Assembly (NCBI GenBank): GCA_013398615.1 | Contig: VZSR01003210.1 | Span: forward strand, 2,180,149-2,244,148 | Length of the DNA: 64,000 bases | Origin: Brachypodius melanocephalos | Taxonomy: Eukaryota > Chordata > Aves > Passeriformes > Pycnonotidae | Reading direction: 5' to 3' | Position numbers and translations under genes: made by a program | The notes under the pieces: generated by a model | Told to the model about the DNA's origin: nothing | The model's input: the letters and a program-made list of their open reading frames with translations, nothing else | The model's database searches: none | Part shown: piece after piece, positions 38,685 to 51,500 of the stretch | How positions within the stretch are numbered: the stretch's first letter is position 1 | Layout: the number at the start of each line of letters is the position of its first letter

Positions 38685-38968
38685 CATAGAATCACAGAAT
38701 GGTTTGGTTTGAAAAGGACCTTAAAGATCATCAGTAGTTCCAATCCTCCTGCCATGGGCACAGGGATCTTCCACTAGACCAAGGTGACTCCAAGCCCATC
38801 CAGCCTGACCTTGAACACCTCCAGGGATGGGGCATTCACAGCTTCTCTGGACAGTCTGTGCTAGGGCCTCATCACCCTCACAGTAAGGAGTTTCTTCCCA
38901 ATATCTAATCTGAACGGGCCCTCTGGCATTTTAGAGCCATTCCCCTTGTCCTATCCCTATATATCCAA
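38685..38968 (-). mobile_element. CR1 LINE 3' fragment, minus strand
   Basis: Begins CATAGAATCACAGAATGG, the reverse complement of the CR1 terminal repeat ATTCTGTGATTCTATG, and continues with hallmark phrases of the bird CR1 3' region (AAAGATCATC, CCATCCAGCCTGACCTTGAA, CCAGGGATGGGGCATTCACA, TTCTTCCCAATATCTAATCT, CCATTCCCCTTGTCCTATC). It is truncated at the 5' end, as most CR1 copies are, and carries only the 3' end of the element, with no usable reverse transcriptase. Confidence 0.95.
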
Positions 38969-40880
38969 GTTCCAGGCTGGGTCAGCACTGGGTTACTTCC
39001 TTTCACTATAGGTTTCATTCTCCTTTAATGCATCTACTTTGACTTACTGTTATTACTGTCCTATACCAGAACTACTTATTGATGAGGAATGGCAAGATTT
39101 ACTTACACAAGTAGTCCTGGAATTTTGCAAAATTTTCTCAGAGGGAAGGCTCAGTTCTCTAGCTTTCTATTCATTTCAACTCTTATGCTCACCCCATCAG
39201 AGAGACATTTGGAAGCCCAGTTCTAAATTTAATGAAGCTAAAGTTAATCAAAAATAGCTTTTAGCTAGTGAACTAGCTCTTACAGTCTATCTCATTCTCC
39301 AGTCAATTTTTGTCTAATATAAACCATCTATGGCAATCCAATAATTTCAGAAGTAGCAAAACCTTGTTTTCTGCTTATCTGGATTTCATAGTTCTAAGGC
39401 TGGAGTGCAAGCCCTTTCTGAAGCTTTTCTAAGGTTTAGGCACCCAGCACCTTTCTTTGCAGTGTAACATAGAATGTGTTTGTGCTACATCTTCCTCTCC
39501 ACTCACAAAAAGAAAGAGATTTTGCTCCCCTGCACTGTCCTTCACGTTGATGAAACCTACAGGGATTGCAACTCTACACTGCTCAAGTAATTCAACAGTT
39601 CTTACAGGGAGAGGGGATGTATGCACACAGTGTGAAAAGATGCACCACTTCTCTATGGGAAAACCAGACTAACAATAAACCTCTAAAAATATTCTGAGAC
39701 AAAAATGCTTCACAAGTCCCTTTTCCTTAGGCCTCTTGCAGATCTCTGTTTCTTCTCTGGATAACCACTTGACCTTTTTTCCTACTTTTTCTGCATCTGC
39801 TCTTTTCCCCTGTGTGTCTATTCTTCCCTCATTTCTACTTTGTGTCTTTTCCCTGGATCAAAGTGGAAGGAAGGACATTTGAGGATCATTAATTTGTGGA
39901 CCCATAGGCATATATCACATTGTGACAGATGTCACAAAGAACCAGCACTTCAGCTACTCCCCAGGACTGGCTGCTGGCACCAGCACCCAGCAGACAAGTG
40001 CTGGAACTTCCAAAAGCTTACTGTCCTGCTGAAGATGCTGACAGCCTGTCAAGCAGAGCACATGGCACTGAGGCAATGCAGATAACGTTATGCCAGTGCT
40101 GGAGAGGTCAAGAAAGTAGTTCAAACTTTCTACCCTAACCCTTTATTAGGTTTCTTTTTGGATCTCTTGGGAAACTGAATAAAACAACAATAAATTAGTA
40201 TCCTCTCTGATAGAAGATAAACTGTACTTGCTCAAAATGTAATTTAAAAATTCCTTGTTGCAAGTAATTTCGAAACTATTGTCACTCCAAAAAGAATTCC
40301 AAAATCCTTACTATCCTAATCCAAGCTCGCAGCTAATTTAATAAATTCAGCCTCCTACATTTGGAATATAAATCCCCAGCATTATCACTTTGTTTTTAGA
40401 GGGCCAGAGCTAGTAGGTTTGTGTATTTTAATTTTTCATGTCTCTGTCATATTCCTATAATATCTGAAAATCTACAACACTCAGGATAAATCCACCTAAT
40501 GAAGTCAATGGAGTTCTGCCAGGTGCAAAACAGTGCAAAATCTGTCTCCTTGTTCTCATAATGGAGTGCTCCATCAGCAAGAGAAATTGCTGTCCATCTT
40601 TGGCAAGATCACTTGGATGCTACTGCAATATATAATATTCCCTTTAAGGTGACTGCAGTTCAAGAATCTTCACGGAAGACTACTTTTTTTTTTTTTTTAA
40701 TTAAAAAATACCCCATTGTATAGGTAGCTATAGCATATCCTCAAAAAGAAAATTCAGTTCAAGTCATTTGCTGAAAATAGGTTCAATAGAAGCTTTCCTG
40801 TAGTTCAAATTTATATAACTTGCCAAAAGACCTTTCTTACAAGGAGAGAATGGCACCAGAAGGGCAAGTTTTGAGAATCT
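38969..40880. other. Non-coding DNA, no gene recognised
   Basis: Unique-looking DNA. Pyrimidine-rich tract near 39770-39850. Open frames are under 85 codons with no recognisable product. A T-run of 17 lies just before 40700. Confidence 0.68.
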
Positions 40881-41015
40881 GCAGAATCAAAGAGTAGCTG
40901 ACATTGGAAGGCACCTCGGGAAATTGGCAGCTCCAGCTACCCTGCTCAAAGCAGGATGCTCAGGGCCGTGGCCAGTCAGATTTTTAAACATCTGCATGTA
41001 CTTAGCAGGATGGGC
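40881..41015 (-). mobile_element. Old, diverged CR1 3' fragment, minus strand
   Basis: Matches the 3' CR1 pattern with more decay than the copy at 38.7 kb: CAGAATCAAAGAGTAGCTGA, TTGGAAGGCACCTC, CCTGCTCAAAGCAGGATGCT, CAGGGCCGTGGCCAGT. Truncated at the 5' end, followed by unique sequence. Confidence 0.82.
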
Positions 41016-41895
41016 CTTCAGGGTAAACTTGGTGACTCATATTCTGAGGTATTTTTTTAAAACTTTGAAATGTTAGTGTGTCCCATAAAGATTAATCAGG
41101 GAATTTTGCTAGTGACACTTTACATCCTAACTGAACCTCTATGACTTCAGTTACTGATGATCTTTGTGTAACTGTGAGCAAATAACATCCTTTATCTTAG
41201 TATAAAAGAGCAATTACATATTTTTGGAGAAGTGATTTATAGCTAAATTGGTTGAGTTTGAACAGAAAACATCCGGATAAAAATCTCTATTCATCCTATT
41301 AAACTCTATTTGGAGAAATAAATCTAAGCTTTTTGGAAAACAATAATAAATATATCCATAAATGATTCTCTGTAAAACAGAAGAACTTGACTTTTAACAT
41401 TTCACAAAACAACTTTCTCTGGTCTGAATCAAGAAAGATTGAAAAATTTTCCTTTGTTCTATAGATCTGTACATTGCTTTACTCTGAACAATGAGAAAGA
41501 CTTAAGTTCTTCGAACAAAACTTTTCCTGGGGCTGCTGCAGCCCTGTAAAGCACCGAGTTTCCAGCTCCAGTGGGTTCTGACAAGTGGAGTCTGATATAC
41601 TGAGTACCACTGGGGAAAACTCTGCAGATCACTGCAATGACCAGAGTGAGGTGCAGAATTTAGGGTTACCATAAAAAGCTGGATGCACACCTTAACTTGA
41701 AATATGATTTTATCTGCAGACATACAGCCCGGGAATACTTTCTTTATAGAGCCACAGGTAAAACCAAGCCTGCTTAGTTTTGTCTGCTCCTACAGTCAGT
41801 GCTGTGCTGAATGCTTTGATTGTATCTGTGGTGCAAATAATTTTTCATAACTAGAGCATGTAGCCCAGATCTGATGTACACCACCCTGATCTGAC

Positions 41896-41971
41896 TGCAC
41901 ATTGCACAAATGTCTGACAAGCATCATAAATAATGCACACTGCATAAACGTCTGACAAGTATCATAAATAA
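41896..41971. repeat. 38-bp tandem duplication
   Basis: Copy one 41896-41933 and copy two 41934-41971 are head-to-tail and equal in length, differing at four positions that are all C/T changes. The shared core includes GTCTGACAAG and ATCATAAATAA. Confidence 0.93.
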
Positions 41972-43122
41972 ATCAGAACACGTTAATTGCTTTTCCAAGT
42001 CTTCTAAAATCCATGGAATTTATTCCTGAGTGAATTTGGTTCCTCGAACTGGAAAGAAACAAACAGCAGCTAGGACTTCCCAGTAGCCATTTGCAGCCTC
42101 CCAAATTACAAACATATGTGAGATCTAATTAGGAGCCTACAAAACTTGTGCTTCATTGTGTAAATAATCTTTGTGCCCTATGCACACTTCCTGAAAATGC
42201 ACCTGGCAGAAAAACATGGATTAATACTTGAAAAGCCTTAAAAATAAGATAAAGCATTCAGGCTTGGGACCATGACAAGTACTACCAAAAACCAGGAGAA
42301 ACCCCAGAAATATCAGTAACGCAGTTTACACCTGTATGTGCATGAAGAAATTCAATTTATACTTGGGAGAAGCGCTCCACAAAAACTGTGCCTTGCCTGT
42401 GGAACAGCCATCTATCTGATGTGGTGATGTGCTCTAATCCAATACTGGCACTACAGGACTTACAGTGTTGAATTCATGCTCTTCATAAAGCACTTCTCAT
42501 TAAATAACATCATTTCTTATAGTAGTACAATGAAATAAGATATAGAAATCGAATATCATCCTTCTAAAATTTATTACAGTGATGATATTGGTTTATGATT
42601 AAAATTTAACATTACTCAGTGTCTTGGCATTATTCATATTATTTTCCAATCTAGCAATCACGGGAAGATTTTACAATCCACCCAGACAGAGGATTTATAG
42701 CAGGCAGTGGAGAACATTTGTTTAAAATGTCTTTTAAAATATTTCAGATGTGATTATCCAACACAAAAGGCTTTAATTTCTTCTTCATCTGTTTCTTGAT
42801 TCTTTCTAGATTAAGAAAAGTCGATCTTAGCTTTTAGAGACAAGTCCATCTTAGTGAATGCTTTTCTTCCAAATCGCTAATATTCCTTTGGACTGAAAAT
42901 TAGGAATTCCTAGCATAATGCACTGAAAAAAAAAATCAGTACTTTCCTTCCCCTCGCTACAAAAAGTCAGGTATCCAGCATAATGTAAATTTTCAGTTCA
43001 GTGTGGTGATAATTGTTGGCACACGTTTTTGCCATGAAATATGCTCTTTGTCTTCTTGAGGTGCTTAATCATTTTGTACAAATCGACTTTTTTTTCATCT
43101 CCCTGGACTTCAAAGTTCCGGC

Positions 43123-43176
43123 TACTTCTTCTTCTTCTTCTACCCTAATAATTCCTCTTCTTCTACCCTAATAATT
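43123..43176. repeat. CTT microsatellite with 20-bp duplicated unit
   Basis: A CTT run is followed by two copies of CTTCTTCTACCCTAATAATT at 43134-43153 and 43157-43176, separated by CCT. This looks like replication slippage. Confidence 0.88.
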
Positions 43177-43236
43177 AATTTTTTTCGAAATATCTTTTTC
43201 TATCACTCTGCGAAGAAATTTCACAATGCGATCTGA

Positions 43237-43253
43237 GAAGCGCCAAGCGCTTC
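43237..43253. repeat. CpG-containing 7-bp inverted repeat
   Basis: GAAGCGC and GCGCTTC are exact reverse complements separated by CAA. It sits in a short CpG-containing stretch (43200-43330) that is unusual for this window. Confidence 0.8.
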
Positions 43254-43284
43254 CTTCAACCTGCCGGCTCTGCCGTGTCTCGTA

Positions 43285-43445
43285 TGGCCCAGGATGGTGC
43301 TGCCCTTCCACGGCACACCGTGAACTCCTGCCGCCTTGCTGCCTGCCAGGACCCCCAGGTCTCTTCAGCACAGCTTCTGCCCAGCCAGGCAGCCCCAGCC
43401 TGTGTCACTGCCCTGGGATGTCACATCTTTTGCCCTCCTGTGTGC
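43285..43445 (-). mobile_element. CR1 LINE internal fragment, minus strand
   Basis: Read on the plus strand it follows the reverse complement of the CR1 segment upstream of the 3' end: GGCCCAGGATG, then CCAGGACCCCCAGGTCTCTT, CAGCACAGCTTCTG, GCCCCAGCCTGTGTCACTGC. The usual CR1 3' tail is absent, so it is a broken internal piece. Open frames across it (93 and 136 codons) are antisense to the element and are not genes. Confidence 0.7.
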
Positions 43446-43980
43446 CCTTGTGCCCCTCACTGGGAACCTGTCAAGGCTGCACTCTGTGGTGTGCTCCAGG
43501 TGACTGACAGAGATGCTGCAAAGGACAGGGTCAGCAGGTGCCCCCGTGGAATTCTTGTCCCCAAGCAGAGTACACCCCACATGTCCATCCAGTCAGTCCT
43601 CCCCCCACTCTGTAACAGTCTAACTCACACACAGCAATACTGGGGGGACAGTGTTGAAGCCTTGCTATTGCCTTTAGAAAGTTAGTCTATTTAACAATTA
43701 CTGGATTTGGAAAAAACACAGCGTGGAGAGAACCTTTTATGTTTCACAGTTAACTTCACAAAACTATCTTCTTTACTCCACTATTTGCAATACTACCCTG
43801 TCTTTAGTGGGGTTTATAAACTGTAGACCTAATTTTGGTACCTGACTGGTTCTTCACCAGAGTAACACCAGTAACTGTCACAAAATCTCTTAAAATTTAT
43901 GTAAATCTAAGCGATATCAATGTCAAGCTCTAACTCTTTCCCAGGTAGGTGTCTTGGGGTAGCAATACCTTATTGTTGCT
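43446..43980. other. Non-coding DNA, no gene recognised
   Basis: Moderately GC-rich start, possibly still diverged CR1 to about 43500, then AT-rich unique DNA. No gene seen. Confidence 0.6.
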
Positions 43981-44540
43981 TTCTTCCAGGCTTGCCGACG
44001 GGACTGTGCAGTGTTTTATTTGTGGCGAAACTAAAAACATTCTGTTGAGATTTGAGGTTGAGTGTGTGTGTGTGTGCGCGTTTCATCGAATTAAAAGTTC
44101 GGAGTGAGACGCCAGAACGCTTTTGATCCGACATGTGCAAATCAGAGCAGATGACGGCTCCGATCGCTGAGCAGTCCTACGGCGTTGCCGTTGCTCGGCG
44201 TGCTCGGTTTCCACCTTGCCGCTGTAGTCAAACCCAATTGTCTCAATTAGCCCTTCAGACTAAGCCATGTCAGTGCCTGGCATAAATACAGTCATCCCCA
44301 CAGCAATATGCAAAATGTCTCTTTTGACGTCTCACAGCTTCTGCGCGGAGCTCTGCAGCGCTGTAATTAAGTCTGAGGAGACTTACAGAGTTACACTAAT
44401 GGTTATGTATAAGTACATGTCCCTCACAGCTATTTGTTCAAGGCATTCTTCATATCATTTAACGTGCTTCAATTATGCAGATTGTGTTTTGCCGACTGAT
44501 GTCTTTGCACGGTAATTTAATAAGAGTAAACGTGACCTAC
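43981..44540. promoter_or_regulatory. CpG-rich patch and candidate regulatory element
   Basis: I count 20 CpG dinucleotides in 43981-44221, about the number expected from base composition, whereas the surrounding window is strongly CpG-depleted. A (TG)n tract lies inside at about 44061-44076. From 44240 the sequence turns AT-rich and carries homeodomain cores CAATTAG (44244-44250) and TAATTAA (44364-44370), a CRE-like TGACGTCT (44325-44332), and a POU-like ATGCAAAA near 44309. It resembles a developmental enhancer or an unannotated promoter. No convincing exon is seen; the 82-codon frame at 44267-44515 has no recognisable product. Direction is unknown. Confidence 0.45.
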
Positions 44541-45470
44541 AGATTTTCAGTATTAGTAACTCAAGATCTAAAGAGATCTGATGTACAACTTAGTTTCTTT
44601 CCACTACTTTTTAAATTTAACTGCTATTACAGTTACTCCCTGCACTTAAAACTTAATTAATTATACTCTAATTATACCAGAGTAGACACAGAATATAGTG
44701 AAGAAATAGATGAAGTTTAAATAAACTTTTTTTGTAGTACATTTTGATATAACTATAACCCAAAAGTTTCAAACATAAAAATTTTAGAATGGTCTTTATA
44801 CAGAGATAAACTCATTATTAGATGAAAGCATATTCCTTGCCTTAGTCACACAAACTATTTTACAGACAATAGATTTACCAAATTGCCTGTCTTTGCTCTT
44901 CACAAACTCTGCTTGTACAACATAAAATTGTTAGATGCAAGAAATGTTTAGTTGAAACTTGACAGGCTAGCTCAAAGGTATGTTTCTTGTTTGGTTTTGC
45001 TCTATTGAAACAGTGCTTTTTTCCCCATTTGAAAATTCATCCAGCATTAATCTGTTAGATATAAACAAGTCCTGAAAATAAAAAAAGCATTGCCCAAAAC
45101 AACACCCAGACTTACAAATGTAAATTCTCATCTTCAGCCCCACTTTAAATGGCTGGAAAAATGGCTTTAAAAATGGCTGGAAAAATCTGAGGCAGATCCA
45201 TCTAGACCTCCTCCATGGGATACCCTCCCAAAAAGACTGAAAGACTTTTAAATGCAAAATATTCCTGAGACTAAGATTCTAGAGGGAACAGAGGGAGAGG
45301 TGACGCCTGGATTTGCTGATTTCTGACACCTAGACTTGCTGGACATTGCCTGGGTCTCTCAGGGCCCACACTCTCCATATCACTGAGGTGGTGGAGATTA
45401 AAAATGATACTGGCATTCTACCAAAGAGAAGCCAAACATTCACTAGAATAATTGAGTCCCAAATGCCTAG
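44541..45470. other. Non-coding DNA, no gene recognised
   Basis: AT-rich unique DNA. Near 45145-45190 a short motif (ATGGCTGGAAAAAT-like) occurs twice, probably by chance or slippage. The 96-codon minus-strand frame at 44967-45257 is not recognised. Confidence 0.65.
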
Positions 45471-45491
45471 TATATATGTATATACATATAT

Positions 45492-45533
<42 letters not shown>
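45471..45533. repeat. TA dinucleotide microsatellite
   Basis: Interrupted TATATG/TATACA units at the left followed by about 17 pure TA units. Adjacent frames read as Tyr/Ile strings and are artefacts. Confidence 0.95.
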
Positions 45534-45536
<3 letters not shown>

Positions 45537-48500
45537 CACATGTAACCCAAAACAGGGGAAGAAATTAAAATGAACTAATATTAAGAAACGTGAGATGCAT
45601 TAACAAATTGAAAGAAACTGATAGTAAAATGAAATAAAAGGTAGCAGAGGAGATGAAAAAAACCCACAGGAATTGAAGTACAAGAAAATTAATTGTGACT
45701 TGTTTTTTAGGTACTCAGGTTGCTTTGTGTAGACTTCAGAGGCCAATATTTATGCTCTTGAAGTATACAGAGGCGTGTTGCCTTTTTATAGCATTGTGAA
45801 GTACTTACAGAGACATTCAGAAACACAGTTTTGCTAAACTTACTTGACAACTACTTGAATGTACAACTCTGGATGAGAGTTATGTAACTTCCCCAGGCTC
45901 ATGTATGGCCAAGAGTTTTCAAAGGATGCAAATAAGTAAGCTTTTCTTTTTCATTCAATCCTATGTGCCAATCATCTAGGAAATGTTTTGTACCTTAAGG
46001 GGAACATACACTAAAATCTACCACTCTTGATGTGTTCTGCTTTGTTTTGTTTTGTTTACTGCCTTCACTTTTGGTGCCTTACAGATGTTGTTGCTCATTT
46101 TGGTATTTTTAAAGCACTCTTTTTAATATTTGGCATGTTACTGCCCTGCAGTGAATAGAAGTACAAAGCTGTCAGTCTGATAGGCTTGCTTAGAGATTGC
46201 TCTTTCTCTATGCTGTCACTGTATGTAAGATGTACAGAGCCACAAGAAAACTACAGAAAAAATCTCCTTAGTGATGAAGCAAGTACCTGCATGCCATTAT
46301 CACTGTTGTTTGTTGTGCTACTGTGAAGCTCCATTGTACTGGGTACTGTGCAAACTCAGAACAAAAGCCTATTCCTGCTACAGAGCTGATATGGTGTAAA
46401 TAATGAAATTAGCTTCACATCACAGATCCTGCAAGAGCACAGGAAACAATTGAGCAGGTGTGGGAGAAGGCTGAAAAGCCTGCCTTACTATTCAGCATTA
46501 GCTGTGTGTCAGGCCAAGTCCGTGTTTTATAATGTAAACCCCAGGCCAGAGGCTGACTGTGCAGAAATCCTGCTGCAGGCTTCTCTGGGTGACCAACAGA
46601 TCTCTCCAGGCAGCAAGGCAGGCAACAATCAATGGGAAAGCTGAATTAACTGCCCTTGTGCAGCTCTAATGACTGAGACACCCCAAATACTTGCCCATAT
46701 CCCTCTTTTTCCACTAGCACAGAGCTGGTAGCACAGACTCAATCCTTCTCATCCTATGTGGTTCCTAATCCTACAGACAGTACTGCTGGACCTGACCTCA
46801 GGAGATCGTGTCAGGCGTACTCCTGCCAAAAGGTAGGATCACCAATTCCCGAAGCAGTTTCTGATGATCCGTTCTGCTGGCTCAGAAAAGACAACAAGCA
46901 GCAATGTCCTGCTTTGCCATTTATTCATTTCAGTCATCAGCAAGTTTTCCTGGCTTCTAATCCTGTATCTCACCTGCTAAACCTGTTTTACTATATCCTA
47001 GTGGCAGAAGACTTTGTAGAAGATAGACTTTCTCTTTGCAGCTATCACACAGAGAGCTGAAAATAACTTCATGTCTCCCCCCTCCATTTTCTCCTTCTCT
47101 AGCTAAAGCCCTGTTCCTCAGCTCTGTCCCCACAGGTCATGTTTTTGATACTCTTGGTAGCTCTTGCTGCTGTCACCCTCACTGAGCCACTTGCCTTTTT
47201 CTCAATGACAAGGACATTGTTGACTCACATTCAGTGTGCTAGCCATTTCATCTTCAGATCAATGCAATAACAGCTATTTCTGCTATTAATTTTTTTTTTG
47301 ATTTAAGAACTGAAACTTGTTTGAGTGTTTCCTATTGCAGCACATCCCATCTCTTTCACCTATTTCACAAGTTCTCAGTTTTTCTTCACACATTTCCTCC
47401 ATTCCTCTGTTATGGGTTGTATTTCACGTCACAGCCCTGTGCAGGGAGTGATGAAGGTTCATCCCTTTTGTGTTAGCACTCAAATCCACTACTACAGGTC
47501 TTTAATTCACACTTATCAGAAAGAGTCTGGAGCTAGGGAGAGTCTCCCTGCAGGCTCTCCTAGTGATCCCTGCTCTGGAGCAGCAGCCTCAGTGAAGTCG
47601 TCCTATTGAATACAACAGGAGTGCTACAGACAGTGATTTGTAATGACTTTAACACTGTGAGAAGGAATTTACAATACAAATTGGGGTAGAGACTTCAGTG
47701 TCTCTAAAGCAATAGTCTGTAGTTCTGAAGAGGTCTGAAGGGTGAGGTCTCAACAGAAATGCATTAAAAACCTGTCTTTGGCAGGAAAGTCAGGGATAGA
47801 CATGCCTGCCTAGAGAATATTGAACCAGAATAGGCACAAAAGGGTCCTGCAGACTGGCCTGACTGCCTTGATATTCAGTTATTATGTGGACTTCAGTGTC
47901 TTTCTAAGTGGATCTTTTTAATATGAGAAACCAGTTTAAGTAACAAAAATATTAACACATCTACTGCTGCTCTTTATGGTATAATAGTCACTTCGTGACT
48001 TATGAAAATTAGTCTTCTAGGAGTTCTACAGAGCTGGGAAGATGAAAAGGTCAAGTTTCATTGCTCTGAACTTGCACCTTTTAATGCTTTACTATTGAAA
48101 TACCGTGACTTTTGGTAAGAACCTAGTCCTGTATAAAACCCACAAAGCTAAAAACCCTTTATCATTCCTTCAGAATTAATTAATTTCCCAGAAACCAACT
48201 AATGCATTTTAGAAATAGCTGCAGGCAAATGTTAATAACAGATTAATCTTTCATGCCTTTGGGAAATTTTTAGACAAAATGAAGATAGGTTCAACTTCCC
48301 TTGGCATTCCAAATGTGTGTAAGACAACTAGTTTACACATTAACTTTTGTGATGAGACATATACCAAAATGGAAACAACTTTTGCTCAGAGCAAAAAGAT
48401 AATACCTTATTGTTAAGCTATTTAACACCAGTAGAAAGATGAAGTTGCAGTAACAAAGGAAACTATAATTATCATAACTGTCTCTTTAGGTGAGATTTTC

Positions 48501-51500
48501 AGAGAATACTCAAACTTGCTGCTCTATCTGAGACCTGCTTTGATCTTAGAAGTTTAGAGGAGACTCCTTTGCTTGCAAAACTGGTCACTTTTGACTAGTT
48601 TATACCAATGAAAGAGTCCTGTTCTCATCAAATTAATTTATGACACACTTCATTTCCATGGATGGAGAAAGAGATCTCTTCAGAAACAGAACAAAATTTT
48701 CATTTCTTAGAAAGCTGGCAGCTTGTGCATAGAGTGAAAATCAGGAGGACAACTGGTAACCCCAGCTCTGATAAAAAATACCATTCTTACCCATCAAGAA
48801 AAAGAAATTCTCCCCTAACCTACCAAGTGTAGGTATGGTGTAAAATGCACAACGTTTGTGTGATGACAGACTGTGAAATCTGTTTTGTTCATTAAGAGCT
48901 CTTTCCACAACACTGGGGCACTGAAACCCCCCAGTACTAGTTCCTAGCATCATAACTAAAATAACAATGCCTTGGTGCTTTATGAAATACCTGAAACTTC
49001 AGCACATCATTGAGTGACTGAGAGTGGGAGATGGTGATAAAGTTGTCAAAGACTATTTTATATGTGTGCATATGAGACGATGTATTATGAACACCAGCAC
49101 TGCACCCTAAGGTTTAGCAATCATATTTCTCATTATTCTTGTCTCTTTACAAGGTTCATCTCACTGCAGAAAAATAAACATTTGCACTCAGGCTCCTCCA
49201 GAAATAAGATCTCACAAACATCAACGATCATGCAGTTGTTTAGGATGCTGACATACCATGTTTAAAAAAAAAAAAAAGGTTAAAATTATTTATCCTTCAG
49301 AGGTAATAAACACAACTTCCTTGATTAGTGCAAGGCTGTGAATGCAACTCTCATGCTACTGCTTGCATTTGGTTGTTTCTATTCTGAGATTAATTGTTTA
49401 CATGGTGTTCAGTGTTAAGCACTAGATAACACATTATTCTTACACTATGACAATATTCCCTGTTGACATCTTTTAGCTGTCTACGCTTTTGCAGCAGACT
49501 TGGCAAACATTTCTTGAATATCTAAAGTTTGTTCATTCATTCTGAGTACACATTCTGAGTACAACGATAAAAATTTAGCTGGGTGGGGTCTGTAGATCCC
49601 ATTTCTGTAGCACACTTGCTAAGTCCTCTTGCAGAACCCTATATTTTTAATTTCAGATTAATTTTATCCTCTGGCTGTACACACTTAATGGAAATCCCTG
49701 TACAAATACCTCAAGCAAAATTCTGTATTTATAGTACTTTTCAGACACATTTATCTAAACCGACAACAATCAGAAGAAAGCTATTGAAATTTATGCATTT
49801 ATCAGTGAAGCACTAAAACATCCTTTAAAAAAATCAAAGAGAAAAGAGTCATCATATGTGTATTTCTGTCATGCAGCTCCCATTGTAGTGAATGCAGCCA
49901 GTCAGATTTGCTGCTTACCTAAGGCAGGATTGACTTGTCTGTCTGAAACATCATAACAAACCACCTACTTTTCCATTTATCTTTTAAGCATTTCCCCAGT
50001 GTGCAAGTACAATGGAACTAATGCCACATTCAAAGCAAAAGCTGTTTTGACCTTTCTAGCGCCTCTGGGTTCTTTGCCCCTCTCTACTCAGAAGGCTTTA
50101 CATCAGAGGAACACAGGCTGGCTGGACAGCTGCTTACACGTTCCATGGACACGTCACTGGCTCACAGACTTTCTTTAGATAAATGGTGATTATCCTTTTC
50201 TTCAGAGAAAAATATAGCAGCCCAAGAAACTGTCATCCTGTGATTTGCCCTGCAATAACACAGTGAATGTGCAGGGCACAACCATTAAAGATTGGGGTCC
50301 ATGTGAGTACCTGGTGTAAATAGAAATGAGATATACTTTGATAAATTACAGCCGAGGACTGGGCTTCCAGCCCTTTTTTCATAAGAGCTGACAAATTTTT
50401 TTCAGGTTATCTGTTTGACAGGAAAAGAATATCTGCCATCTGCTAACGTGATACTTACATCAATCTGGTGGTCAGATGTTATGGCAAAGAAGGGGAAGAG
50501 GCAAACTGCTGTGCCTGAGGGCACTTGCTAATGCTGTGTGTGCTAAAATGCAGCACACAGAGGACAAAGCAACCAAGACAGAAGCTATCCAAGACTCTCT
50601 CTTCACATGGAGAAGTGGGCTCAAATCCTCACTGTGATAGCAGGATACTGCAGGAGAGATACCACTAATGGGTGACAGGAAAACAGTCAGAAGACTGGCA
50701 GTGTTCAATAGAATCACAATGTTTTTTTTTACTTTAGAGACACGTAAAAGAGTACAGTCCCCCTGGGGTTTACATGGTGCCTGTGAAACAAAGAGCAAAA
50801 GGAGATGGGCATCACCATCCCCTCTAAGTACAAACCAGGCCCAAGTTCCTAAAAAGGAAAGAGTGTACATTTGAAAAAAGAACAGGGATTCTTCAGAGAT
50901 AGAACAAAATATTGGAGTCAGCAGAGAAGATGCAGACATCACCTATGTGTTCTCCAAGAACACCCAGTTTCCTCAGAGATATCAGGAATGAGATAATACA
51001 CTGAGAACAGCTGCCCTATGGCAGGTTAATATTAATTAGACAATCCTCTAGTTAAAGATTTAAAGGGAAAAACCTGAGAAAAATATATACTTAATTGTAA
51101 TTGTCCAGCAGTGGATGATAAGGTAACCAACATTTTAATTTTATGGAAGAGAAAGTTTGCACTCCTTTCAGCTCAAGGAGCTATAAAGTGTGGCAGGAGT
51201 CCATCTGCAGAGCAAAAATTTGGGTATTACATGAACAACTATGGCTGAAAGGATTTTCTTCTAGATCCCTAATATTCAGATGGAGAAGAAATTTGCACCT
51301 GTCAATTTTCAGAGGGAGCTAAAAGACTACTCAGGTAATGCTGGATTCCAAAAAAGGACACAGAAGCAATTTGTGAGTGAAAGGGAAAACAGCAACAGGG
51401 AAATAGTAAATATCTGATATGGTCTTGTCTTTCCTCTGTCCTCCAAATAACTGTTCACTGGACCCAGTTTGCCTTGGTATGCCCCGAGACATCTGCATGG

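Larger units (their letters stand above)
41016..43284. other. Non-coding DNA, no gene recognised
   Basis: Unique-looking AT-rich DNA holding a 38-bp tandem duplication and a pyrimidine repeat (listed separately). No open frame longer than about 75 codons. Confidence 0.7.

Noticed and set aside
43226..43685. 93- and 136-codon frames near 43.3 kb as Cys/Pro-rich proteins
   Set aside because: They are antisense to a CR1 fragment, whose GC-rich composition lowers stop-codon frequency.
50472..50942. 156-codon minus-strand open frame as a possible membrane protein
   Set aside because: Hydrophobic but without an ordered pattern of membrane segments or family features; no supporting signals.
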